A stretch of 36,497 nucleotides of DNA, from the NCBI GenBank assembly GCA_013365365.1, contig JABVXU010000536.1, positions 1 to 36,497 on the forward strand, given 5' to 3'. Positions 11,901 through 21,220 of this stretch are shown here, one piece after another. Each line of letters starts with the position of its first letter. The first letter of the stretch is position 1. A program made the position numbers and the translations under genes. This DNA comes from Cruorifilaria tuberocauda (Eukaryota; Nematoda; Chromadorea; Rhabditida; Onchocercidae). A model generated the notes under the pieces. The model was not told the origin of the DNA, ran no database searches, and saw only the letters and a list, made by a program, of their open reading frames with translations.

Positions 11901-14900
11901 AAAAGATAAAATTAAGGAAAGTAAATGCATGAAAGTGCAAATGAATTCGACAAGAAATTCAATTTTCCTACTTTTTGAAATTTTTAAACAAAAATTATAG
12001 CAAATTGAAAAGAGCAATTAATTAATCAATTGATCAATTGATAAGTAATCAATTAATCAATTAATAAGTAACAGTCTAGACAGATAATACTTTTAACTTT
12101 GTTTTCAAAGATTGATAGCAGAAAAGATTACATGAGTTATGATAAATGATCATGATAGATGACCGCTGAAATTCTTAAAATCCCTAGATAGTTGAGAATA
12201 TCCTCGGCATTCTTTTGACTAATCATTCAAATTTACAATTTCCATAATTTCAATCAATTTAAGAGTTAATAAATCTTTTCATGGAAAGAAATCGTAAATT
12301 TAAAAATCTAAAATAAATTTCCATTAAAATATTTGAAGGACAAATTCTCGCTAAATTAGTTTAAACTTAAATAAACTAACACTTTTTTTAGAAGGAAAAA
12401 ACAATAAAAAGAATAATTAGCGTGAGAAATTAAAACAATATTTACCTTTAATGAATTAATTAGGCTTTAAAATTTTGCAGATTTTAATCTCTTCATCTTT
12501 CATCATTCCAAAATAATAAATTTGAAAAACGAAATTGATATTTTTTTTAGCTTCGAAAATGCGATAATTAATGGCTAATTATTAGATATTGTTTATGATT
12601 AAAAGTTAGTAATTTATTAAGATTATGATTACCGATTATTTGATAAATAAAATTTTCTTTAGATTCTTTTTTAAAAAAAGTAAAGAAAATACTTTATTAG
12701 AGAAACTTTACCGGTGAATCAAGTAATTCGTAAAGCCATTGGATCGTCTCAATATGAGCAATGATACCGTTCATACCGTCCACGTACAACATTACTTGAC
12801 CTAATGCTGTAACAATACGCACGTGTACTTTGAACTTGAACATTACATATGAACAAAAAATAATCACAATCATGAAATACGTAATATAATCATTATAAGC
12901 GATCTTACCTTTAATCACAATTACAGATTTAAGTGATTTTAGTATGATTATCATCCGTCATTAATTTATTACCATCTACTAATTTTTTAAGTAAAAAACA
13001 AATTGTATAATATTGATAATTCTTAACATTCAAATAATAATTTTAATTTTAATTTTAAATAATTTTAATTAATTACTTAAAATTTTCTTGGCTTAGTAAT
13101 TAATCGATTTACCTCGAAGAATGTAATTTTGATGATTTTGATCAGCTTGTCTTCCAAGTTTAATCAAGCATTCTAAGCCATCGTTCTGTACAAATTCATG
13201 TACCAAATCTTTATCATCCTAAAAAATTGATGTTAAATTTTATAAAAAAAAAAATCCATGCCTCTTTTTTTCCAGAAAAAAAAGATTTGCGAATTTTAAT
13301 TTAAAAAAAAAACGGAAATTACAATATTACCTGAAAAATTTGCTTCAATGAGAAGAGAGCTCTACGTTGATCACGTCCGTTCGAATTGAGCAATTTATCT
13401 GTAAAACTATCAGCCATTTAAATTTTTTCTTTCTAAAAAACTACAATTTGAAAACTGAAAATTTCTTAGATAAAAAAAATTTTTCAAATTTTCACCAATT
13501 ATTGTTTTAACTCGGAGAGCTGTTTGAGTTCGTATAACCAAACTGTTTCGTCTTCTGTAAAACAAAAGAAAACGATAAAATTATGGTAACTGACGAATGA
13601 AAATTTTGAATATTCAAATTATTTATTAGATTTAAAAAAAAAAGTTATATTTTGATGAGAAATTTAATTTTTCATTTAAATACAAAGAGAAAAATGAATT
13701 TTTTAAATGAATATGATCGAATTAAAGGAAAATTTTTTTTCCTTTTTCTTTTAAAATATTTTCTTTCTTTTTGTCTGTTCTTTTGACTTTTCTTTTAACT
13801 TTTAAATTTTAATTTCTTTCTCGTCGAAGTAAGTGTATAATATGAAAATAAAGTAAATGAAGAAATAAATAAAGTAAATATAAAAATAAATATATAATAC
13901 GAAGGTAAATATGTAATATAAAAATAAGTATATAATATGAAAACAAAGTAAATATAAAAATATAGTAAATATAGTAAAAGATATATAATATGAAATAAAT
14001 ATTATGGAAAACTGTATATTAACAAAATTTTACATACATCTTAACTTTACCTATTTAAGTTACTTTTCCAATTAATCATTTCACCTATTACTTCGTTTTA
14101 TTTTGTCAAAATGCTAGAATGATACGGTTAGGTGCATTAAAATTTACTCGAGGGACTTTATTCAACAAACTATTCGACAAAGTTGACGTCCTTCTTTGTC
14201 TATTTAACCATTAGAGAGAATTTGGAAGAAAGATTAATCAAAAGTTTAATTAGGAAATTATTATGCAACAAGCAAGATAATGAGTTTGCTTATTAAGCCA
14301 TAAAAAGTTTTGAAATATTTCAAAAGAAAAACCTTAAAAGTGAATTCTCTGATAACATCAAATCCTCATCAGTAACGCTATATGAATCACATGGTAAATC
14401 AATGGCCTGAAGCCATTTACCCGATATTTGGATATCCGAATTACTTTCTATCGTTTCACTTGAATTCTTTCCAGAATCAGCTTCAAATCCGGAATCCGTA
14501 CTATTATCACGATTACTGCGATAATCTTTTGGGATAGCTATTCTCGAGCTACTCATAATTGGACATATTTTCCGTACAGATTTAATATCTAATTTTGGCT
14601 GATGTTCCGTTTGCAATAGATCAAAAGATACTTCTTCATAAGTTCTGGTAGGTTTTGGTGGTGGAGTGGTAGCACGTATGTGAAAATTTTGTGAATTATC
14701 AGATTTCACAACGGTGGGTTTTTGAATTGGAACTGATAACGAACCATTGATTGGATAAAAACGTGGAGCAATTAATCGTTTACACGGTAAATCATCATCA
14801 ATTCCGGTTTCATGAATTTGTGATGTAACCGGTGGTCCATCAACTGATGAACTAAACCATGGTTTTTTCAGTGATTCACGTGTGGTTTTACGTTTCAGTG

Positions 14901-17900
14901 AATCACTTGCAATGATACTTTTTCGGATAGTTACGTTCCTTTCAGGTGTGGTATTTTCAGTGATATTAGACCAATCATTGATTGTAGAGGATGCTACCGT
15001 CAAACGTCTTGGCCTAACTACTTTCAGAATTGATTTTGTTGGATGTTCAGTAGTACCACACTTTGATTCACTTTTGCTATTACATTTTGGCACTTCCCAT
15101 TTGATATCAACCGTTGAATCTCCTGTATTACTTGATGCTAATGTATTCGTGGAAGGTAAGCTTCTTCCTGGTTCTGCACTTCGGCGATCTACGGCCGCCT
15201 TCTGCAACGATGATACTGAATCGCAAGAATCACGGACCATCTCGTTATCACAGTAAACAGGTCGTGCTATAGCACATATTGTCGTATTGATTCCATGTAG
15301 AAATTTCTTCATCGAAGTTTCAGATTTGCATTTAGACTTGATAATATCATCTGAACAGATATTTTGTGAATTTTGTTTGAAATCATCTGATAAAGTTTTG
15401 CATAGAGTTTTGGACGATGATGGCAGTATAGTTTTCGACATTCGTGGTAAAGATGATGAAGATGAAGTAGTACTGATGCATCTGAATCCTTCAGAAGTAT
15501 ACAAATTCTCCGATTTTGTTTGATACTGACGCAAAGGTTTTACAGTTAACGGTAATCGAATACTCGTAGGAGAAGGAGAAGTATCGGAGGTTGAAATATT
15601 AGTACCACAAGGACGATATGCATCAGCTTCAGCAATTGCAGGATTCTGAATTTCGCTTCGTAAGATGGAATTTCTCAAAGTTTGTGGTGAGATTGTAGAA
15701 TGTCGTGTGCTCTTAGCATGAGATTCCCGAATGCTTCGTCTTTTTCTGTCTAAGATTTCCGGCATTTCGTTTCGCTGTGAATTACCGAATAGTAAAAGGT
15801 GACAGCAAAGCGTAATAATTCAATTAGCTTATCACTGTTGATATTCGCCGATGCAATTGTTTGAATTAAATAGTTTAGTATCATTTGAATTTTATGATCG
15901 GCAGATTTGAATAGTAACAAATGAATATCATCAATTCCTTGATAAATAGGAAAACAACAATATTACAAATAAATGTTTCAAAAACATAAGAAAACGTGAG
16001 AAGTTAGTTGACGTAAGTGATAATATTCGCGAAAATATTACCTAGAATAGTTTCCATAAAGTTTTATTCTTTCTTTTCCTCATTACCTTATCACTTTTAT
16101 ATCTCTTTACCTTATTACTTCAGTAAAGTTTACTTTGAAATTACTGTTCGAAATATTTGAACAGTTCATAGTTTAAGAAGGTTTAAATGAAGCGGAATGA
16201 TAACAAGGATAAGTTAGATTAAATGATATACAGGAAAATGAAACAACCGCTATCAATTCAATAGAGATTAAACGAGTTCAGATAAAACTTGCATCAATGA
16301 ATTTCTATTAACGTGATAAATCGAGAAATGATACTCTTATCAATGTCTCTTCAAATAATCACTTGTATGAAATGATATGATAAGAGAGAATAGAATGAAG
16401 ACTGAGTTTAGAGTTGTGAATGTGATGGAACGTGAACTGAACTTCGGACAGATGAAATTTATTAATGTAAATTCAGAATCAGATAGACTGCTGAACATTA
16501 ATTCAATTTTGAATCGTTACTTCAGCGTGGATCAATACTTCAATATGAGTTAATCAATCGATTAAATAGTTTAAGATAGGTAGAAAATAAATTTGCACGT
16601 AAAGTAAGAGCTTCAATATTCGATGCTTCAGAATAAGTTTAAAAAATATTAATCTTAAAATAGCAAACATTAAAATACGGTGAAATAATGAATTAGTTTA
16701 TGATGATAATTGAGAGCATCTATAATACTTATAAGACATTTCAAAGAATCTTAAATATAAGTTGTTTATTAGCTGAATAATGAAGGGATGTGAAGAATGA
16801 CGCAAATGAAATAGGTCAGAAATACTAAAAAAAATGCTAGAAAATAATTCTAGAAAAATTGAAATTAGACTAATCTAGTTAAGAGATAGCGAAGAAATGA
16901 TGTTTGATTATATCAAAAAGTTTCAATACAATTTAAATATACAATTTTGAAATTTTGATAACAATTTTAATTTTGAAGATGATAAATGGGAACTGATAAC
17001 TATGATGATTATCAAAATACGAATACTTCCAGAATTCTCCTTTCAATAAACAAAAGAACTAAAAAGTAAAATGAATTTTTGACTAACAAATGGATAATTA
17101 ATTACTAATTGAAAAAAAACTGATATGCGAAAAAGATAAAAGCATCCGTGTAGAAATGAAAATACATGGATCTAAATTTATTGTTTGTTGGAAATACTGA
17201 TAAGCATGATTTGATCAATCAATGATGCTTAATTTAGAAACAACGATTTATAGAGAGGAAATAATTTCAAAAATGATTCAATAGATTCGTTATCACAAAG
17301 TGATAGTGATATCAATGAACAGAGGTTTGAAGTGTATAAGTTTAACCTTAAAGAACAAAAATCAATGATTCATTCAAAATTTCATGATTTCTTGAGCAGT
17401 AAGTACAAATGAGAATTAAACGAACTGCTAATTGAAGTTAATTAAAAGATCATTTAACTGATAGTAAAGAATGATTAATATTAATGAAAAATTTTCATTG
17501 AGGAAATTGAAAAATTTGCAAATATCATTTAAATCAATTATTCATAATAATAATAGTTCAACGATCAATAAATATATTTATCAAAGGAACTTATCAGTAA
17601 TTTTAAAATCATTTAAAATTAACATATCATATTGATTGAATCAAATGTAAATAATAAGAAATGAGAAAAAATTTTTGTTGAAAAATTGGAAGAAAATATA
17701 AAAGAATGAAAGAGATAAAATAGTGATATGATCATCTTGAGATGATAAGTGTAAACTGGGTGAAAGAGACTGAAGGAAAATTTTTGTTATCACTACAGTG
17801 TAGTTACCATTAAGGAATGAAATTTACCGAAACGGGCACCCCCGCTGTTTGCCAATGAAAAGAATTGGATTGAGGACAGATCGATAAACTGTGATGATGA

Positions 17901-19445
17901 AGTGATATAGAAAAGAGAGATGATAGAACTGATCATCATCATCATCATCATCATCATCACAACTATCATTCCTATTAAACTAAAATAATATCACCATTTG
18001 ATATTCATTTGTACTATTTGCAACAAATATTGCTGTCATCGAATTCAATGATAATTTTGGGTATCGCTATTTTCTCTCATTCATTCATTCATCATAAATT
18101 GTGTCATCGTTAACTTATGTTATCGTTAATCTTATCATCTCTTATCTTTCATTCATTGTAACATTCTTTGTATGATATAACTAACTGGAATAATTGGAAT
18201 TTCAGTTTGAAATTGAATTTCAATTTTACAGTAAAATTCAATTTCATATGCGATTGAATTGAACCGGTTTTTTTTTTTGTACAAATGAAAAAAGTTTTTA
18301 AGAAATATGTTGATCAATCAATCAATTAGTAATTTGTTAGTTATGATATAACAAATCTTTGATTGATCACTTCATTTAATTTTTATTTTTCAATCAAGCA
18401 AGGAAAAGGATAGATTTGAAGATGACTTACGGATCAGCTTTAAGAATTTCCAATTCATCTTCCTGTTCCATCAATGACATATCAGAATCCAAATATGAAC
18501 CATAATCACCAACGCTACCCTCATATTTGTATATTTGTAGTGCAGCATTATTTGGCTGTAATTATTACAATTCATTAATTACTACCGAAAAGATAACATG
18601 GAAATTACCGGATAATTAATTAAAAACAACTATACATAAATTTAGAACACCTGAAATAGCAGTAAGCGATCAAAGAAATGATATGCTAAATCACATAAGT
18701 CAAATAAGCTATTCAATCTTAATTACTTACCTTTTACATGGTAAAATTAGATAAACTACCTTGAAGAACAAAAACAAATTAGCACAAAGAATTTTTTCTT
18801 CATTAGCATACTTACTTGTAATCCATTCATTTAAGTAATTGGATAATTAGAATGATCTTCAGTATTTTGTTAACATTTTCCTTATTATAATCTCTTTTTA
18901 ATCCTAATTTACTTCGCTTTTATCATTCAATTAATTAGTTTCCTCTTCTTTTAACTGATTATCAATCTTATCACTTACTAGGTGAGTATTAATCCGTCCG
19001 AAAAACTTTTCTAAAAATGAATACTAATGTTTAAGAAGTCAAATATTGAAAATATGATAAAAAAGAATAATAAATGAAAAAATTGCTATCAATAAATTAT
19101 CACTTGTTAATAATCAGTTATCACATGCTAATTCCCTATTTATCAATATTTATCAATCAATCAATACTAAACGATTAACTGAATATAATGAAAATGACAG
19201 GAAAAACTGAATGACTGATTAGAATAAGAGGAAACAAAATTAGTGATTGATAGCAAATTAGAAACCTTATGTGGTGCTCGAAGTATACGAATAACTTCCG
19301 GTAATTGTTCACCGATCGGTTGATGAAGTAGGAAATTATACATTATGGGACGATTTGGTTCCAAATGTGAGCATGATGTTGTGGTAAATGGATCGGAATC
19401 ATCCACGTATTGAATACGACAATTCAGTCTATCCACCATAACCAT
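2151..19445 (-). CDS. fhod-1: FHOD-family formin, complete 26-exon gene
   Basis: This is an actin-nucleating and elongating formin of the FHOD class, normally kept inactive by DID-DAD contact and linked in animals to stress fibres and muscle sarcomere assembly. I joined exons 19266-19445, 18431-18555, 13496-13554, 13331-13398, 13113-13218, 12712-12806, 10704-10815, 10374-10492, 9796-9968, 9262-9411, 8721-8862, 8462-8584, 7949-8092, 7625-7765, 7298-7463, 6777-6914, 6446-6630, 5816-5935, 5504-5728, 5103-5222, 4567-4728, 4191-4381, 3439-3709, 2802-2922, 2481-2633 and 2151-2215. All have GT-AG junctions and matching phases, and sum to 3654 nt or 1217 residues, close to vertebrate FHOD1. Approximate domains are GBD 1-105, FH3/DID 106-345, linker 346-640, FH1 640-675, FH2 690-1090 and DAD 1160-1210. 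Apart from the candidate alternative exons listed separately, I recognise nothing in the introns. The family call rests on remembered FHOD sequences. Exon edges are predicted, not supported by transcripts. Confidence 0.93.
3439..6630 (-). CDS. fhod-1: fhod-1 exons 17-23: FH2 domain
   Basis: Seven exons encode the dimeric doughnut that nucleates actin and rides the barbed end. Lasso tryptophans are in LRLHWK and GTFWHKLD (exon 17). The actin-contacting Ile sits in [13 protein letters not shown] (exon 18), equivalent to mDia1 I845. [15 protein letters not shown] and [13 protein letters not shown] follow in exon 19. The IGNTLNG signature is in exon 20, and the Lys of [12 protein letters not shown] (exon 21) matches the essential mDia1 K994 position. 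[12 protein letters not shown] spans exons 22-23. The end of FH2 is [19 protein letters not shown] followed by ERNKTRGK, typical of the FHOD class. All key residues I could check are present, so the domain should be active. Confidence 0.93.
6777..6914 (-). CDS. fhod-1: fhod-1 exon 16: short FH1 proline-rich segment
   Basis: A single 138-nt exon holds the whole FH1, which recruits profilin-actin for elongation. It contains [20 protein letters not shown] followed by one run of five prolines, then a Ser/Gly-rich tail. Only this one run reaches five prolines, which is little compared with the several long runs of vertebrate FHODs and diaphanous formins. The exon starts and ends in phase 1 (G|CA ... 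CCA G|). The acceptor (AAATTTTAG) and donor (GTGAATTT) are both clear. Confidence 0.88.
7298..9411 (-). CDS. fhod-1: fhod-1 exons 10-15: DID-FH1 linker
   Basis: Six exons (9262-9411, 8721-8862, 8462-8584, 7949-8092, 7625-7765, 7298-7463) encode about 290 residues of low conservation. Notable stretches are a basic [11 protein letters not shown] segment, [13 protein letters not shown], a proline-bearing [10 protein letters not shown], an acidic IDDEDDDST, and a charged segment ending EIQWKK that could be helical. [19 protein letters not shown] recalls the DLDFSDL motif just before FH1 in vertebrate FHOD1. Exons 12, 13 and 14 are each whole codons in phase 0 (123, 144 and 141 nt), so each could be skipped without a frameshift. 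The edges of exon 12 (donor G|GTTTGA) are the least certain of this group. Confidence 0.8.
9796..13554 (-). CDS. fhod-1: fhod-1 exons 3-9: FH3/DID armadillo region
   Basis: Seven exons encode the diaphanous-inhibitory region. Visible landmarks are [10 protein letters not shown] (exon 3), [20 protein letters not shown] (exon 4), [20 protein letters not shown] and NYILR (exon 5), [18 protein letters not shown] and TIQWLYELL (exon 6), [19 protein letters not shown] (exon 7), [20 protein letters not shown] (exon 8) and [15 protein letters not shown] with [17 protein letters not shown] (exon 9). These follow vertebrate FHOD order closely, so this is the best-conserved part outside FH2. The split codon at the exon 3/4 junction (G|AT) restores the conserved IIDKLL. 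The region binds the C-terminal DAD and holds the formin closed. Confidence 0.92.
10021..10062 (-). pseudogene. Decayed duplicate of the 5' end of fhod-1 exon 9
   Basis: After a TTTTTTAG acceptor this intronic stretch reads [12 protein letters not shown] and then a stop. The real exon 9, about 90 nt further into the gene, starts [12 protein letters not shown]. About 22 of the first 26 exon bases agree. Flanking sequence (TGATTGATCGATCG ... TTCTCATAATTCAT) also occurs twice, ending at 10031 and at 10200, so the copy arose by local duplication. The stop shows that it is not a functional alternative exon. Confidence 0.6.
11802..11810 (-). CDS. fhod-1: Possible 9-nt microexon in the DID
   Basis: Within the 1896-nt intron between exons 6 and 7, the nine bases GCTTATTGG lie between a consensus acceptor (ATTCATTTCAG, 11811 upward) and a consensus donor (GTAAGAATC, 11801 downward). 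Exons 6 and 7 meet in phase 0, so inclusion would add Ala-Tyr-Trp between ELLDSP and YRLVVK without changing the frame. Vertebrate FHODs have the same length as the form without it. Such pairs of sites can arise by chance, so this is tentative. Confidence 0.3.
11811..11830. repeat. 20-bp perfect palindrome
   Basis: CTGAAATGAATTCATTTCAG equals its own reverse complement. On the minus strand its last bases form the acceptor of the possible 9-nt microexon, so folding could hide that splice site. Confidence 0.7.
13830..13995. repeat. AT-rich degenerate tandem repeat
   Basis: Irregular copies of TATAATATGAAAATAAAGTAAATA-like units lie in the intron between exon 3 and the long cassette exon. The rest of 13555-14332 holds nothing recognised. 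Confidence 0.5.
14333..15774 (-). CDS. Predicted 1442-nt Ser/Thr-rich exon of fhod-1 (or nested gene)
   Basis: An open frame of 481 codons runs from the ATG at 15765 to a TGA at 14320. It lies on the fhod-1 strand inside the 4.9 kb intron between GBD and DID exons and is by far the longest open frame in the window. An acceptor (GGTAATTCACAG) precedes 15774 and opens in phase 0. A donor AG|GTTTTT at 14333 leaves phase 2, which fits exon 3. The product is rich in Ser and Thr, with basic patches ([21 protein letters not shown]), a proline stretch [13 protein letters not shown] and an acidic end ([10 protein letters not shown]). I see no folded domain and do not recognise the sequence. It may be a cassette exon, an alternative first exon trans-spliced nine bases before the ATG, or a nested gene using its own stop. 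The weak donor is the main doubt. Confidence 0.7.
15775..17827 (-). other. Intron between the two cassette exons
   Basis: About 2 kb of AT-rich sequence in which I find no further open exon with good splice sites. If the long exon has its own promoter, it would lie here. The stretch next to 15774 includes the acceptor discussed for trans-splicing. Confidence 0.5.
17828..17888 (-). CDS. fhod-1: Predicted 61-nt cassette exon between GBD and DID
   Basis: A GC-richer island has a good acceptor (CATCATCACAG) and a good donor (GTAAATTTC). Read from exon 2, which supplies two bases, it gives [20 protein letters not shown] and ends in phase 0, the phase needed to enter the open frame of the long exon at 15774. 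It cannot join exon 3 directly in frame (61 nt, wrong exit phase), so it makes sense only together with the long exon. The other two frames are also open, so the open frame alone proves little. The support is the splice sites plus the phase match. Confidence 0.55.
17932..17959. repeat. (ATC)n microsatellite
   Basis: About nine ATC units lie in the intron, 43 nt upstream (in the sense of the gene) of the 61-nt cassette exon. Confidence 0.9.
18431..19445 (-). CDS. fhod-1: fhod-1 exons 1-2: N-terminal GBD
   Basis: Exon 1 (19266-19445, 60 codons) carries [11 protein letters not shown] and RILRAPHK. Exon 2 (18431-18555) carries [10 protein letters not shown] and [18 protein letters not shown]. 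These match the vertebrate FHOD N-terminus (VQYLEDTDPF ... YLDTELSLEEQ), the ubiquitin-like domain that receives Rho-family GTPase signals. The ATG at 19443-19445 is chosen because family similarity begins just after it. An AG at 19448-19449 lies two bases upstream, as expected for a spliced-leader acceptor, although its pyrimidine tract is weak. Exon 2 ends in phase 2 at a strong donor (CC|GTAAGT) and can join either exon 3 directly or the 61-nt cassette exon. The 711-nt intron between the two exons holds nothing recognised. Confidence 0.9.
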
Positions 19446-20204
19446 TTCTGATTAATTTCAATCCAATTTCACTCCAAAATAAACGAAAAATTCTTTTTTT
19501 TCCGTTTATTTTCCTTTTCTTTCTCTTTTTTTTCTTTGCTCAGGAAATATTTCACAAAATAAAATCGAATTTGATTTTATCAGTTATCAATTTTACAGTG
19601 TTTTTAAATGCATGAAACGGATTTATGATAGGATTTTCGAATCTTTCAGAAATTCAATAATTTCCAAAGATTACAAGAAAAAAAAAAGGAATTATGGCGT
19701 AAAAAGCGCATAAATCAAATAGCATGCAATAGCAATTCACCAAATATCTGAAATATATTCAAATATAAATTTAAAATTATATGAAGCGAATAAAAGGTAT
19801 AATTGCAGCGGTTGAAAAAATAATAAAATTTTACAGGTTTTTTAAAGTTTTGCAAGTAATAGCGGTATTTTTAGAATGAAGAAGTGGAAGCTACGATACT
19901 AATTACTTTAATTAATTACTTATTATATCTACTATTCATAGCAATGTTTAAAAGTATTATAGGAAATATCGAAAATTTTATGATCCAAAAGCTTTTTTAA
20001 ATAAAATTGTGCAAACAGGAAAAAACTCTTATTTAGTATGACATTAATATGAATACATGCAAATTATGAACAAGGTAAATAATTAAATGGAAAATAATTA
20101 ACCGTAAATAATTAATTCCGGATCATTTGGTTGAAAATTAACACGATTATGTGAATTAAATTAGGTTTAATTTTTTAAAAGGTATAAAAAACAAAATTTC
20201 ATTA

Positions 20205-20527
20205 GTTTGTAAAGCTTCTTAATAGCAGTATTTTGATGTTACTGGTTTTGTAAGTAATAGTGATAATTTAATGTTAATGGTGTTGTAAGTAATAACGATA
20301 TTTTACTTTTGCTAGTTTTGTAAGTAATAATGATATTTTAATGTTACTGGTTTTGTAGTAATAACGATATTTTACTTTTGTTAGTTTTTTAAATAATAGC
20401 GATATTTAATTTTACTAGTTTTGTAAGTAATAGTGATATTTTACTTTTGCTAGTTTTGTAAGTAATAATGATAATTTAATGTTAATGGTATTGTAAGTAT
20501 ATAATTTGATATTTTAATTTTACTAGT
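20205..20527. repeat. 35-bp tandem repeat, about nine copies
   Basis: The unit is near TTTTGTAAGTAATAGTGATATTTTACTTTTGCTAG. Two forms differ in the right half (ACTTTTGCTAG or AATGTTACTGG) and are interspersed. Each copy contains GTAAGTAAT, identical to a strong splice donor on the plus strand. Confidence 0.85.
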
Positions 20528-20925
20528 TAAGTTCCTCAAAAAGTTTTTTCACTGTCATGCCAATCTGAATAATCATTTTCACTGAAAAAAAAAACACAGG
20601 TTCTCTATAAACTTAAAGATGAAACTTCTTTTTCATAATTAAATATTACCTTAACTTAAATTTTGTAAATAAGTAAATAAACAAAAGGTAAACTTTATTT
20701 TTTTAAATTATATAAAATAAATTTAATAAAATTTCACAAAAAAAAAACAATTTGCAGAATTGAAATTATTCTTTAGCTAATGGAAAATTTATAAGCAGAA
20801 AAAAAAGATTAATAGGAGCAATCGATGTAGAGCTATATTTGGAGCTCTTTGCGGTACTTAAAAAAATTACGATTCTCTGGTTTTCTTTAATTGAGGATTC
20901 GTTACCGAATACTTTTAACAAGGAA

Positions 20926-20927
<2 letters not shown>

Positions 20928-20969
<42 letters not shown>
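20928..20969. repeat. (AG)21 microsatellite
   Basis: A perfect 42-nt AG run about 1.5 kb upstream of the fhod-1 start codon. Confidence 0.95.
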
Positions 20970-20970
<1 letters not shown>

Positions 20971-21201
20971 CAAAGAAAGAAAGAAGAGGGGAAAAATGAA
21001 TAAGCCATCAAAATAAATGCCAATGATGAAGATAATCTGTTATTAGCAATTTGAAATTTCAATAAAAATTAAAAAATTATCAAATATGATAATCGTTCAG
21101 ATTGACAATTGATAAAATGCTGATAAGATAACAAAATGGAATTTCTGAAATGGATGAAGATAAAAGGAGAGAATGTGATATATATTATCCTTTCATATCA
21201 A

Positions 21202-21220
21202 ACACACACACACACACACA
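21202..21220. repeat. (AC)n microsatellite
   Basis: A 19-nt AC run, followed about 70 nt later by TC-rich sequence at 21280-21312. Confidence 0.9.

Larger units (their letters stand above)
10816..12711 (-). other. Large intron 6 of fhod-1
   Basis: This 1.9 kb AT-rich intron has poly(A)/poly(T) runs. The only features seen are the possible 9-nt microexon (11802-11810) and the 20-bp palindrome next to it (11811-11830). Confidence 0.7.

Noticed and set aside
13331..13417. ATG at 13417 giving [12 protein letters not shown] as a possible internal start
   Set aside because: The AG at 13399-13400 gives exact continuity from exon 3 (IIDKLL) as in other FHODs, so MADSFT is intron sequence.
13496..13554. 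Exon 3 read in another frame as [17 protein letters not shown] followed by a stop, resembling the end of a protein
   Set aside because: The frame [19 protein letters not shown] matches FHOD and joins exon 4 through a split Asp codon, so the alternative frame is coincidental.
14882..15523. Two plus-strand open frames of 124 and 78 codons opposite the long exon
   Set aside because: They are antisense shadows of the 481-codon minus-strand frame, with no splice or start context of their own.
20766..21062. Minus-strand 98-codon frame
   Set aside because: Its centre is a Ser-Leu run produced by the AG microsatellite. It has no family features.
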